DNA of 64,000 bases, from contig JAUCBJ010003768.1 in NCBI GenBank assembly GCA_032718475.1, forward strand, positions 44,963-108,962. Reading direction: 5' to 3'. Origin of the DNA: Nemertoderma westbladi (Eukaryota > Xenacoelomorpha > Nemertodermatida > Nemertodermatidae). Positions 47,467-59,539 of this stretch are shown one piece after another. The position numbers were made by a program, and so were the translations under genes. The stretch's first letter is position 1. The number at the start of each line of letters is the position of its first letter. The notes below the pieces were generated by a model, which had not been told where the DNA came from, did not search any database, and saw only the letters and a program-made list of their open reading frames with translations.

Positions 47467-47989
47467 CTATAAAATAAAAATTAATATCAGTTTCAGCTAA
47501 TATATACACGGAATATTAGGTTTTGATTCAATATTCTGCGACTTGGGGTATCCCATCCAAAACCTCGGAATGAAGAAATTTAAGAACAGAGCCTGGATTG
47601 GAACCTGTAAGCAGCCGAAAACAACTAAATGAATGATAAAATACGAAGATATGTCGTTTAATGCACAAACTGAAATAAACAACAACCCTTTCCTGTTGGA
47701 GACAACATTATAAAAAAAAAGGGGAAACTGACTCCAACATGTTTTATAGAATTTCAGTAATGTAGAGATATATGTGTATCCCCACGCCCACCCTCCACCC
47801 CCCAAACAGCCTTACAGGCTTCTGATGTTTTAGATCTGCTATCGCACTAACGTATTGCACTGCGACCAAATTATTTTTACTCCGTCTCATATACCTGATC
47901 TTGTCAACAAGGTTAAATAACCTATAGATCAGATGTATTAATTAATACAGACGTGGTTTCCTTCATTTATAGAGTAATGAAGCTCGATA

Positions 47990-50900
47990 AACTGTATTTA
48001 ATATTGGTTACTCTATTGGTAACTTTATTGGTAACTCTATTGGTTACTTTATTGGTTACTCTATTGGTAACTCTATTGGTTACTTTATTGGTAACTCTAT
48101 TGGTTACTCTATTGGTAACTCTATTGGTTACTCTATTAGTAATTCTATTGGTTACTCTATTGGTAACTTTATTGGTAACTCTATTTGTAACTCTATTGGT
48201 TACTCTATTTGTAACTCTATTGGTTACTGTATTTGTAACTCTATTGGTTACTGTATTTGTAACTCTATTGGTTACTGTATTTGTAACTCTATTGGTTACT
48301 CTATTTGTAACTCTATTGGTTACTGTATTTGTAACTCTATTGGTAACTTTATTGGTAACTCTATTGGTTACTCTATTAGTAATTCTATTGGTTACTCTAT
48401 TGGTAACTTTATTGGTAACTCTATTTGTAACTCTATTGGTTACTGTATTTGTAACTCTATTGGTTACTGTATTTGTAACTCTATTGGTTACTGTATTTGT
48501 AACTCTATTGGTTACTGTATTTGTAACTCTATTGGTTACTGTATTTGTAACTCTATTGGTTACTGTATTTGTAACTCTATTGGTAACTTTATTGGTAACT
48601 CTATTGCTTACTCTATTGGTAACTCTATTGGTTACTCTATTGGTAACTTTATTGGTAACTCTATTGGTTACTCTATTGGTAACTCTATTGGTTACTGTAT
48701 TTGTAATTCTATTGGTTACTGTATTTGTAACTCTAGTGGTTTCTCTATTGGTTACTGTATTTGTAACTCTATTGGTTACTGTATTTGTAACTCTATTGGT
48801 TACTGTATTTGTAACTCTATTGGTAACTTTATTGGTAACTCTATTGCTTACTCTATTGGTAACTCTATTGGTTACTCTATTGGTAACTATATTGGTAACT
48901 CTATTGGTTACTCTATTGGTAACTCTATTGGTTACTGTATTTGTAACTCTATTGCCTATTGGTTTATCTATTGGTTACTGTATTTGTAACTCTATTGGTT
49001 ACTGTATTTGTAACTCTATTGGTTACTCTATTGGTTACTGTATTTGTAACTCTATTGGTTACTGTATTTGTAACTCTATTGGTTACTGTATTTGTAACTC
49101 TATTGGTTACTCTATTGGTTACTGTATTTGTAACTCTATTGGTTACTGTATTTGTAACTCTATTGGTTACTGTATTTGTAACTCTATTGGTTACTGTATT
49201 TGTAACTCTATTGGTTACTGTATTTGTAACTCTAGTGGTTACTGTATTTGTAACTCTATTGGTTACTATATTAGTAACTCCCTTGGTTACTCTATTGGTT
49301 ACTGTATTTGTAACTCTATTGGTTACTGTATTTGTAACTCTATTGGTTACTCTATTGGTAACTCTAGTGGTTACTGTATTTGTAACTCTATTGGTTACTC
49401 TATTGGTAACTCAATTGCCTATTGGTTTCTCTATTGGTTTCTCTATTGGTTACTGTATTTGTAACTCTATTGGTTACTCTATTGGTAACTCTATTACCTA
49501 TTGGTTTCTCTATTGGTTACTCTATTGGTAACTCTATTGGTTACTGTATTTGTAACTCTATTGGTTACTGTATTTGTAACTCTATTGGTTACTGTATTTG
49601 TAACTCTATTGGTTACTGTATTTGTAACTCTATTGGTAACTCTATTGGTAACTCTATTGGTTACTCTATTTGTAACTCTATTGGTTACTCTATTGGTAAC
49701 TCTATTGGTTACTGTATTTGTAACTCTATTGGTTACTGTATTTGTAACTCTATTGGTTACTCTATTTGTAACTCTATTGGTTACTTTATTGGTTACTTTA
49801 TTGGTTACTTTATTGGTAACTCTATTGGTTTCTCTATTGGTTACTGTATTTGTAACTCTATTGGTTTCTCTATTGGTTACTGTATTGGTTACTTCATTGG
49901 TAACTCTATTGGTTTCTCTATTGGTTACTGTATTTGTAACTCTATTGGTAACTCTATTGGTAACTCTATTGGTAACTCTATTGGTTACTTTATTGGTTAC
50001 TTTATTGGTAACTCTATTGCCTATTGGTTTCTCTATTGGTTACTGTATTTGTAACTCTATTGGTTACTCTATTGGTAACTCTATTGGTTTCTCTATTGGT
50101 TACTGTATTTGTAACTCTATTGGTTACTGTATTGGTTTCTCTATTGGTTACTGCATTTGTACTACTTTATTGGTAACTCTATTGGTTACTCTATTGGTTA
50201 CTGTATTTGTAACTCTATTGGTTACTGTATTTGTAACTCTATTGGTTACTCTATTTGTAACTCTATTGGTTACTGTATTTGTAACTCTATTGGTTACTTT
50301 ATTGGTTACTTTATTGGTAACTCTATTGGTTACTTTATTGGTTACTTTATTGGTAACTCTATTGGTTTCTCTATTGGTTACTGTATTTGTAACTCTATTG
50401 GTAACTCTATTGCCTATTGGTTACTCTATTGGTTACTGTATTTGTAACTCTATTGGTTACTGTATTTGTAACTCTATTGGTTACTCTATTGGTAACTCTA
50501 TTGGTTACTCTATTTGTAACTCTATTGGTTACTCTATTTGTAACTCTATTGGTTACTGTATTTGTAACTCTATTGGTTACTTTATTGGTTACTTTATTGG
50601 TAACTCTATTGGTTACTTTATTGGTTACTTTATTGGTAACTCTATTGGTTTCTCTATTGGTTACTGTATTTGTAACTCTATTGGTTACTGTATTTGTAAC
50701 TCTATTGGTTACTCTATTTGTAACTCTATTGGTTACTGTATTTGTAACTCTATTGGTTACTGTATTTGTAACTCTATTGGTTACTCTATTTGTAACTCTA
50801 TTGGTTACTGTATTTGTAACTCTATTGGTAACTCTATTGCCTATTGGTTACTCTATTGGTTACTGTATTTGTAACTCTATTGGTTACTGTATTTGTAACT

Positions 50901-53900
50901 CTATTGGTTACTGTATTTGTAACTCTATTGGTTACTCTATTTGTAACTCTATTGGTTACTCATTTGTAACTCTATTGGTTGCTGTATTTGTAACTCTTTT
51001 GGTAACTATATTGGTAACTCTATTGGTTTATCTATTGGTTACTCTATTTGTAACTCTATTGGTTACTCTATTTGTAACTCTATTGGTTACTGTATTTGTA
51101 ACTCTATTGGTTACTTTATTGGTTACTTTATTGATAACTCTATTGGTTACTTTATTGGTTACTTTATTGGTAACTCTATTGGTTTCTCTATTGGTTACTG
51201 TATTTGTAACTCTATTGGTTACTGTATTTGTAACTCTATTGGTTACTCTATTTGTAACTCTATTGGTTACTGTATTTGTAACTCTATTGGTTACTGTATT
51301 TGTAACTCTATTGGTTACTCTATTTGTAACTCTATTGGTTACTGTATTTGTAACTCTATTGGTAACTCTATTGCCTATTGGTTACTCTATTGGTTACTGT
51401 ATTTGTAACTCTATTGGTTACTGTATTTGTAACTCTATTGGTTACTGTATTTGTAACTCTATTGGTTACTCTATTTGTAACTCTATTGGTTACTCATTTG
51501 TAACTCTATTGGTTGCTGTATTTGTAACTCTTTTGGTAACTATATTGGTAACTCTCTTGGTTTCTCTATTGGTTACTGTATTTGTAACTCTATTGGTTAC
51601 TGTATTTGTAACTCTATTGGTTACTCTATTTGTAACTCTATTGGTTACTGTATTTGTAACTCTATTGGTTACTGTATTTGTAACTCTATTGGTTACTCTA
51701 TTTGTAACTCTATTGGTTACTGTATTTGTAACTCTATTGGTAACTCTATTGCCTATTGGTTACTGTATTTGTAACTCTATTGGTTACTGTATTTGTAACT
51801 CTATTGGTTACTGTATTTGTAACTCTATTGGTTACTCTATTTGTAACTCTATTGGTTACTCATTTGTAACTCTATTGGTTGCTGTATTTGTAACTCTTTT
51901 GGTAACTATATTGGTAACTCTATTGGTTTCTCTATTGGTTACTGTATTTGTAACTCTATTGGTTACTGTATTTGTAACTCTATTGGTAACTCTATTGCCT
52001 ATTGGTTACTCTATTGGTTACTGTATTTGTAACTCCATTGGTTACTGTATTCGTAACTCTATTGGTTACTCTATTTGTAACTCTATTGGTTACTGTATTT
52101 GTAACTCTATTGGTTACTCTATTTGTAACTCTATTGGTTACTCATTTGTAACTCTATTGGTTGCTGTATTTGTAACTCTATTGGTTACTCTATTTGTAAC
52201 TCTATTGGTTACTGTATTTGTAACTCTATTGGTTACTGTATTTGTAACTCTATTGGTAACTCTATTGCCTATTGGTTACTCTATTGGTTACTGTATTTGT
52301 AACTCTATTGGTTACTCTATTTGTAACTCTATTGGTTACTCATTTGTAACTCTATTGGTTGCTGTATTTGTAACTCTATTGGTTACTCTATTTGTAACTC
52401 TATTGGTTACTGTATTTGTAACTCTATTGGTTACTGTATTTGTAACTCTATTGGTAACTCTATTGCCTATTGGTTACTCTATTGGTTACTGTATTTGTAA
52501 CTCTATTGGTTACTGTATTCGTAACTCTATTGGTTACTCTATTTGTAACTCTATTGGTTACTGTATTTGTAACTCTATTGGTTACTCTATTTGTAACTCT
52601 ATTGGTTACTCATTTGTAACTCTATTGGTTACTGTATTCGTAACTCTATTGGTTACTCTATTTGTAACTCTATTGGTTACTGTATTTGTAACTCTATTGG
52701 TTACTCTATTTGTAACTCTATTGGTTACTCTATTTGTAACTCTATTGGTTACTGTAATTGTAACTCTATTGGTAACTCTATTGCCTATTGGTTACTCTAT
52801 TGGTTACTGTATTTGTAACTCTATTGGTTACTGTATTCGTAACTCTATTGGTTACTCTATTTGTAACTCTATTGGTTACTGTATTTGTAACTCTATTGGT
52901 TACTCTATTTGTAACTCTATTGGTTACTGTATTTGTAACTCTATTGGTTACTTTATTGGTTACTTTATTGATAACTCTATTGGTTACTTTATTGGTTACT
53001 TTATTGGTAACTCTATTGGTTTCTCTATTGGTTACTGTATTTGTAACTCTATTGGTTACTGTATTTGTAACTCTATTGGTTACTCTATTTGTAACTCTAT
53101 TGGTTACTGTATTTGTAACTCTATTGGTTACTGTATTTGTAACTCTATTGGTTACTCTATTTGTAACTCTATTGGTTACTGTATTTGTAACTCTATTGGT
53201 AACTCTATTGCCTATTGGTTACTCTATTGGTTACTGTATTTGTAACTCTATTGGTTACTGTATTTGTAACTCTATTGGTTACTGTATTTGTAACTCTATT
53301 GGTTACTCTATTTGTAACTCTATTGGTTACTCATTTGTAACTCTATTGGTTGCTGTATTTGTAACTCTTTTGGTAACTATATTGGTAACTCTCTTGGTTT
53401 CTCTATTGGTTACTGTATTTGTAACTCTATTGGTTACTGTATTTGTAACTCTATTGGTTACTCTATTTGTAACTCTATTGGTTACTGTATTTGTAACTCT
53501 ATTGGTTACTGTATTTGTAACTCTATTGGTTACTCTATTTGTAACTCTATTGGTTACTGTATTTGTAACTCTATTGGTAACTCTATTGCCTATTGGTTAC
53601 TGTATTTGTAACTCTATTGGTTACTGTATTTGTAACTCTATTGGTTACTGTATTTGTAACTCTATTGGTTACTCTATTTGTAACTCTATTGGTTACTCAT
53701 TTGTAACTCTATTGGTTGCTGTATTTGTAACTCTTTTGGTAACTATATTGGTAACTCTATTGGTTTCTCTATTGGTTACTGTATTTGTAACTCTATTGGT
53801 TACTGTATTTGTAACTCTATTGGTAACTCTATTGCCTATTGGTTACTCTATTGGTTACTGTATTTGTAACTCTATTGGTTACTGTATTCGTAACTCTATT

Positions 53901-54950
53901 GGTTACTCTATTTGTAACTCTATTGGTTACTGTATTTGTAACTCTATTGGTTACTCTATTTGTAACTCTATTGGTTACTCATTTGTAACTCTATTGGTTG
54001 CTGTATTTGTAACTCTATTGGTTACTCTATTTGTAACTCTATTGGTTACTGTATTTGTAACTCTATTGGTTACTGTATTTGTAACTCTATTGGTAACTCT
54101 ATTGCCTATTGGTTACTCTATTGGTTACTGTATTTGTAACTCTATTGGTTACTCTATTTGTAACTCTATTGGTTACTCATTTGTAACTCTATTGGTTGCT
54201 GTATTTGTAACTCTATTGGTTACTCTATTTGTAACTCTATTGGTTACTGTATTTGTAACTCTATTGGTTACTGTATTTGTAACTCTATTGGTAACTCTAT
54301 TGCCTATTGGTTACTCTATTGGTTACTGTATTTGTAACTCTATTGGTTACTGTATTCGTAACTCTATTGGTTACTCTATTTGTAACTCTATTGGTTACTG
54401 TATTTGTAACTCTATTGGTTACTCTATTTGTAACTCTATTGGTTACTCATTTGTAACTCTATTGGTTACTGTATTCGTAACTCTATTGGTTACTCTATTT
54501 GTAACTCTATTGGTTACTGTATTTGTAACTCTATTGGTTACTCTATTTGTAACTCTATTGGTTACTCTATTTGTAACTCTATTGGTTACTGTAATTGTAA
54601 CTCTATTGGTAACTCTATTGCCTATTGGTTACTCTATTGGTTACTGTATTTGTAACTCTATTGGTTACTGTATTCGTAACTCTATTGGTTACTCTATTTG
54701 TAACTCTATTGGTTACTGTATTTGTAACTCTATTGGTTACTCTATTTGTAACTCTATTGGTTACTCATTTGTAACTCTATTGGTTGCTGTATTTGTAACT
54801 CTTTTGGTAACTATATTGGTAACTATATTGGTTTCTCTATTGCTTACTATATTTGTAACTCTATTGGTTACTGTATTTGTAACTCTATTTGTAACTCTAT
54901 TGGTTATTATATTTATTCTTTATTCTATTCTACCTTTATTTATTCTAGCG
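47990..54950. repeat. 7-kb minisatellite of 12/24-bp units with 1,837-bp higher-order repeat
   Basis: Units are GGTTACTCTATT, GGTAACTCTATT and the 24-bp GGTTACTGTATTTGTAACTC plus TATT. Rare variants repeat at 1,837 bp: TTGATAACTC at 51131 and 52968; GCCTATTGG at 51373 and 53210, and at 51751 and 53588. All units are multiples of three without plus-strand stops, which yields long Val-Thr-Leu and Ser-Ile-Gly-Tyr frames that are not genes. It fills most of the intron between exons 3 and 4. Confidence 0.95.
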
Positions 54951-55239
54951 GGGTGAATGTCAATTAGGTTATTCATTAGTTTTCCTAGAAAACAGGAAAA
55001 CAGGAAATTACTTGTGATTAATTAAACAAATAACGCACAAAAAACGTCACGGAGTTTTGTAAATAATCAGCTTACTCTAATATATTTATTTGGAATCAGT
55101 AATAGAAGTTCTACTGGAATAATTAACTAAGTTAAGTATAAATACACAGATGGATAACATTAAATTGAATTCAATATACGGTTCATCGAGTTAATATAGC
55201 TTTCGGTTATAAGTCGCCATTTAACTTGGATACTTAAAG

Positions 55240-55360
55240 GAATCCTCCGTTACCATAGTTACTTATAGGAATCCTCCGTTACCATGGTTACTAACAAGTA
55301 GTCCTCCGTTACCATAGTTACTTATAAGAATCATCCGTTACTATGGATACTTACAGGGGT
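55240..55360. repeat. ~30-bp repeat across exon 3's 5' splice site, about four copies
   Basis: Intron copies of CCTCCGTTACCATAGTTACT and the exon 3 junction (CCACCGTCATCC side) align; on the minus strand the exonic GACGGTGGGACCCCTGTAAG matches AACGGAGGATTCCTATAAG. In the intron copies the donor GTAAGT has become ATAAGT. Confidence 0.75.
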
Positions 55361-55585
55361 CCCACCGTCATCCTTGGGTTCCTTCCAACTGAGTGTAACA
55401 GAATCTCGAGTTACGTCCGTCGCCTCTAGAGGGCTCTCCGGGGCTCCCGGCGCCCCCAGTATTACAACACCAAGTTCCCCTTCGGCGGACCCAACGGAAT
55501 TACGGAGTTCCACTTTGTACCGCCCGGTGTCGCTACGTTTAGTTTTCTCCATAATAAAGACGCATTTAGTAGTCTGAACATCAAC
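55355..55585 (-). CDS. Ig/FN3 gene exon 3: Ig second half plus FN3 start
   Basis: Starts VDVQTTKCVFIMEK, with the Ig motif SDTGRYKVELRNSVGSAEG, then the FN3 opening DVTRDSVTLSWKEPKDDGG ending in TP. Phase 0 at both ends (231 nt). Donor CCCCT|GTAAGT; the following ~110 bp hold degenerate copies of this junction. Confidence 0.88.
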
Positions 55586-56465
55586 CTGAAAAAATATTAT
55601 TATATTAAAATTAGTTAACAGATTGGTGTATCGCAGGTTAAGCGAGAAGGGATTGAACCAGTTCAATGAAAATAATGTATTCAAACGTGCAATAATTAAT
55701 TAATATAAATCGTTTGTTATTGGGAAATTATGGAAGCCGATTACGGTCACTAAACATATTAATGCAACCTAAAACGTATTTATATCATGCCACAACAACA
55801 TTATTGCGTGAATGCGACCAATTGCTTCACTGGGAATAGACTCACCGCAATTGCAGCAATGCATTCCATTGCAAGTCATATGAATGGCCAAGTCACGCAC
55901 ATTCCCGTCCTTTAGGTCTTGGTCTATTGTAGGTCTAACTAACTGTAGGCCTAATGCTGACTGTATTGTACCGGTACCGCTACTGCAATAACCAGATAAT
56001 TAAAACTGAAATATACTTTCAGAATGTGGCACAACAGCAAATTTGAATTCCCCACCACAACAGCCAAATATTCCAATACACATTGGCATTAACTTGAGTT
56101 CGCAATAATGTTATTGTGTAATGAAAATGACACAGGTACATACGTAAAACGGTAAAACGTACATAAATACGTTTTAGGTTGGACTAATATGTTTAGTGAC
56201 CGAAATGGGCTTCCATAGAAAATGACTATTAACCTTAGAAACCCCAGAACTATCTCAGAGGATACTGAAACTAATTTAGCTACAGTCATTGAATAAGAAT
56301 GCACGCCAGAGATGAACTCCGTCTAGAATTCGCACCGAAATTTAAATTCCCATTGCCACCATGCGGATCTGGTCTCGTTGACTTTTTTTGTTTTTAGTTT
56401 AAAAAATAAATTATTGAAATATGAGAAGAGTATTTAAGTATATTATATGACTATTATGATTATAC

Positions 56466-56614
56466 CTTGAGTCTGCCGTCCTTTACTTCAGTTTCATGTA
56501 AATATAGGAATCCTTGAGGATTGGGGTTGGCCCAATAGACAACCTCTATACGTAATGTTTGGCCGGCCTTTAGTATAACGTCTTTGAGACTTCCCATATC
56601 GATCTTAGGTTTAC
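56466..56614 (-). CDS. Ig/FN3 gene exon 2: first half of an Ig domain
   Basis: KPKIDMGSLKDVILKAGQ starts the Ig A strand. The segment where the conserved Ig tryptophan should stand reads GFLYLHETEVKDG and has no Trp. Acceptor TACATAG, donor CAAG|GTATAA. Confidence 0.8.
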
Positions 56615-56816
56615 CTATGTAAATAAAACGATAACATCTATAGTAAACGAATAAACAACGAAAGTAAATTATTATATAGTTCAAAAACAAAGAGCACCAA
56701 TTTAGCATTTATTACTTATTACGACACTTTGTAAACAATGGACAAACAAATTTACTTTACCTCTTGTAATCTTGCTTTAAAACCCGATCGTTAATAACAC
56801 GGGTCATGAAGCTAAG

Positions 56817-56960
56817 TTGCCATGGGTACACTTACGTTTACATTTAATAACATGGGACATGACGCTAGGTTGCCAAGGGTACACTTACGTTTACATTATT
56901 TAATAACATAGGACATGACGCTAGGTTGCCATGGGTACACTTACGTTTACATTTAATAAC
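56817..56960. repeat. Three ~55-bp copies of exon 1's tail plus donor
   Basis: GTACACTTACGTTTACATT recurs with GTAAGT donors (minus strand) at about 56944, 56888 and 56835. The most upstream copy is the real exon end; the other two are intronic duplicates of coding tail plus splice site. Confidence 0.85.
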
Positions 56961-57117
56961 ATGGGACATGGCGCTAGGTTGGCCTGGACCAGCCTCATTG
57001 GCGGCGGCGACACGGAACTGATACTCAAGGTCAGAATCAACACCCTCAACGGTGAACTCGAGTTCCGGGGTCGGCGAGGAATTTACCGGAATCCATTTCT
57101 TAGATGATTTATCAAAT
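56945..57117 (-). CDS. Ig/FN3 gene exon 1 of window: second half of an FN3 domain
   Basis: Begins after TTTTAG with FDKSSKKWIPVNSS and ends in SAMSHVIKC, carrying the FN3 signature EYQFRVAAANEAGPG. It completes a domain whose first half ends in GRPIEGYLLE plus a split Lys codon, and the tail copies of that half are found at 62851-63990. The donor is AAAC|GTAAGT; two further copies of this exon tail and donor follow at about 56888 and 56835. Confidence 0.85.
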
Positions 57118-57393
57118 CTAAAACAAATTATAAATAACATACTCTCGTATTTATTGTTTACTTATAACTTATTGTTAATTAGTTTTGTTTTGTTTTTATT
57201 ATGGGCGTCGGTTAGCCCGGAATGATATTAAATAATAATAAAATTTCCTTATGTATGTATATGCCATATATCCCATCTAATTATCCTATATCTACACCAG
57301 TATCCATTCTACCTATATGTCTACTCTAATATTTATTATAATTTTCCTAAATGTTTACTCCAGTATTTATTATAGCTATTACTATTTAATATA

Positions 57394-58050
57394 TACACCA
57401 TGTCCCGGAACATAGTTGTGAGGAACGGCGCAGAGTTGAGAGAGAAAGGGAGAGGGAGAGACTGCACCTGTTCCGCCGGTTCTTACCAAAGTGAGAGGGC
57501 TGTTAGACACCTCCCGTAAGAGTTCGATGTGAAGTTGAGGTGAAAAACAAGTAGAGATCGTTGAGAATTGCCGGAACTATATATTATTAGAATCAGTTTG
57601 GAGTTAAAAGAAAAGTCAGGGGCTTCCGCGAGCAGAGGGTGAAGAAGGTAAGGAAAGTGAGAAAACAGGCCCTTTTATAGCCAGACATTATGCAAATCGG
57701 GATCGGAACGTACTGGATGCTGATTGGTCGGAGCTACTGGTTGGCCAAGTAGTTACGTTTCGATCCTATTGCACCTATGGGCTGGCAAGGGCAGGAGGTT
57801 GATGACATGGGTAATGTGACATAGAAACGTATCGGCGTTAGGCAAACCAAACGTGACACCACAGGACAAACCTATACGTTTGGATCCTATTTAGAAGTGA
57901 ATGTCTGTCTCTCCAATCAATATCCTTGGCGGACAATCAAAGATTACTTTTGTATTATTTAATTTAATATTTAACCACACCGAGTTGGAATAATTATTTT
58001 AACGACCTACGAATTATTTCAGTTCCGGGACTCATACTCAATCAGACTTT
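57394..58050 (-). other. Possible LTR or promoter-bearing insertion
   Basis: A MITE-type end (ACACCATGTCCCGGAACATA) at about 57397 is followed by GC-richer sequence. On the minus strand a TATA box GGCTATAAAAGGGCC lies at about 57671-57685. No ORF, LTR ends or target duplication could be fixed. Confidence 0.25.
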
Positions 58051-58134
58051 TATGGATTTTAAATGCATTTTAAATATTTTGTTCATTCACATATTGTCAT
58101 TTTACTTCAAACCTTATATCTGTCGTAATGGTGA

Positions 58135-58268
58135 CCGGACACTCCCCCCCCCCCCCCCCCCGTGCGGGTGGAACGCTTCCCTCCCGGGCACTCCCCCCCC
58201 GAATGGGGGCGGGGGATGCCCGGGTGTGGGGGACTGCCCGGGGGGGGGGGGGGGGGGGGGGGGTGTCC
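58135..58268. repeat. Foldback of C-run and G-run (GGACACTCCCC ... GGGGTGTCC)
   Basis: About 17 C at 58144 and about 28 G ending at 58263 are flanked by GGACAC and GTGTCC, with CCCGGGCACTC and GTGCCCGG-type inner repeats. It may form a strong hairpin or G-quadruplex and is a likely assembly weak point. Confidence 0.75.
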
Positions 58269-58429
58269 TAGATCCATCGTAATCTGTGCGAATACGTTTG
58301 TGTCTATAACGTGCATTTCATAATTGTTTTTATTGTCAGTTTATCTGAATTAAACTAATGAATTGAATTGAATTGTGAGACTGAAACGTGATCCCACTGA
58401 ACAACCCTACACGAGATTATTCACAATTG

Positions 58430-58740
58430 CCGTAATTGACACGGCCCCCATCCCCATACCCCCCCCCCCCCTAAATTGTTATACAAATCTTGATGAGATT
58501 GCATGAAAATTGAAATAGAGAGAGTTTCACTTCCCGACAACTTACTGGGTTAGCCAGAATTTTTATTTTTGTTGGTACCAATGGAAATCTGGCCGTGCAA
58601 GTATTCCAATTATGTAACCCCATCTGAATTTCATTGAAAAATAGCTGAGATACGGGCGTTCAAAATTTGCATCTGCGCGAGGCTATTTTATTATATTTAA
58701 TAAATACACCATATTCTAGAACATTGTATTAATGTATGTA
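58430..58740 (+). mobile_element. MITE-like repeat, copy 1
   Basis: Shares with the other copies the order: poly-C tract, TACAAATCTTGATGAGATTG, TTGGTACCAATGG, GAAAAATAGCTGAGATA, GCGCGAGGCTATTTTATT, ending ACACCATATTCTAGAACATT. Internal deletion between the first and second parts. Confidence 0.75.
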
Positions 58741-58799
58741 TGTACATAATATATGTATAATCTGTATAATATATCTGTATTATCTGTATAATATATACA

Positions 58800-58990
58800 T
58801 ATACACCCTGTCCCAGAATATAGTGTCGTAATTCAGTTAAATCTGGCCCTCCAAGGATTTCAAATATTTAACGCAATTTGAATTTCGTTGAAAAATAGCT
58901 GAGATATGAGCCTTCAAATGTTGCATGGTTATGCACCTGCGCGAGGCTATTTTATTCTATTTAATAAATGCATCATATTCTGGAATATTT
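58800..58990 (+). mobile_element. MITE-like repeat, copy 2 (short)
   Basis: Opens ACACCCTGTCCCAGAATATA and keeps GAAAAATAGCTGAGATATGA and GCGCGAGGCTATTTTATT, lacking the poly-C and central parts. Confidence 0.75.
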
Positions 58991-59097
58991 TTTTTATCCA
59001 AATACGTAGCTGGGCAACAATGCATTACATCTTTATCATACTATTACGTAGCTATTCATACATTTAAAAAAGGAACATTTTGTTAATGTATGAATAA

Positions 59098-59475
59098 GTA
59101 TACACCATGACCCGTAATATAGTGTCATTTTCTGATGACACGGACCCTCCCCCCCCCCCCCCAAATTTTCCTACAAATCTTTATCATATTGCTTGAAATT
59201 TGAAACATAATTAGTTCAACTCACCGTGGTTGTTACCATGAAGCCGAAATTTTCGATTTCGCCTTTAAATTTTATTTACAAGCGTTTTAAAAAAGTGTCT
59301 TTTGCGAAATCGCACCCTCTGTATCATTGCCATTCTTCACGTTAGTCGTAAGCAAAAGTATGTAATGAAAGCGAATGTAGGCATTCAAAGATTGCAAGAA
59401 TTATTGTTCACTGCAGGCCATTTATTCTATTTAATAAATACACAATATTCTGGAACAATTTGTTTATGTATGATT
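59098..59475 (+). mobile_element. MITE-like repeat, copy 3
   Basis: Starts ACACCATGACCCGTAATATA, with a poly-C tract, and ends AATATTCTGGAACAATTTG. It forms a large inverted pair with copy 4. Confidence 0.78.
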
Positions 59476-59539
59476 ATAGCTACGCAATATAGATATTGTA
59501 TAGGCGTACCGCTGTTGCCAACCAACTCATAAAATAAAA

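Larger units (their letters stand above)
25211..57117 (-). other. Titin/twitchin-superfamily giant muscle protein gene, internal part (20 exons)
   Basis: Exons, 5' to 3': 57117-56945, 56614-56466, 55585-55355, 47466-47265, 46288-46153, 44832-44666, 44517-44361, 44233-43373, 43240-42047, 41356-40496, 40367-39174, 38404-37544, 37408-36215, 34044-33119, 32674-32436, 31627-29859, 28456-28296, 28172-27891, 27407-27108, 25398-25211. Every junction has AG...GT borders and a matching phase. The product is a chain of 11 Ig domains and about 27 FN3 domains ordered Ig-FN3-FN3-FN3-Ig-FN3-FN3. Such proteins run along myosin filaments in muscle and act as scaffolds and springs. FN3 hallmarks recur (LSWKPPxDDGGSPIxGY, then YEFRVxAENxxGxSEP). 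No kinase, start or end is in the window. Titin-like is favoured over twitchin by the super-repeat; orthology is not proven. Confidence 0.9.

Noticed and set aside
47953-54956. Long plus-strand frames of repeated Val-Thr-Leu-Leu and Asn-Ser-Ile-Gly-Tyr (up to about 940 codons) resembling membrane proteins
   Set aside because: They are translations of a 12/24-bp intronic minisatellite without stops; several frames are open at once and there is no start context, domain or splice structure.
25211-57117. Calling the gene twitchin/projectin
   Set aside because: The domain order has alternating three-FN3 and two-FN3 blocks between Ig domains, not the constant Ig-FN3-FN3 of twitchin; without the kinase region, only a superfamily-level name with a titin-like leaning is justified.
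58052-58316. Gly/Pro-rich frames around 58.1-58.3 kb
   Set aside because: They arise from homopolymer C and G runs.
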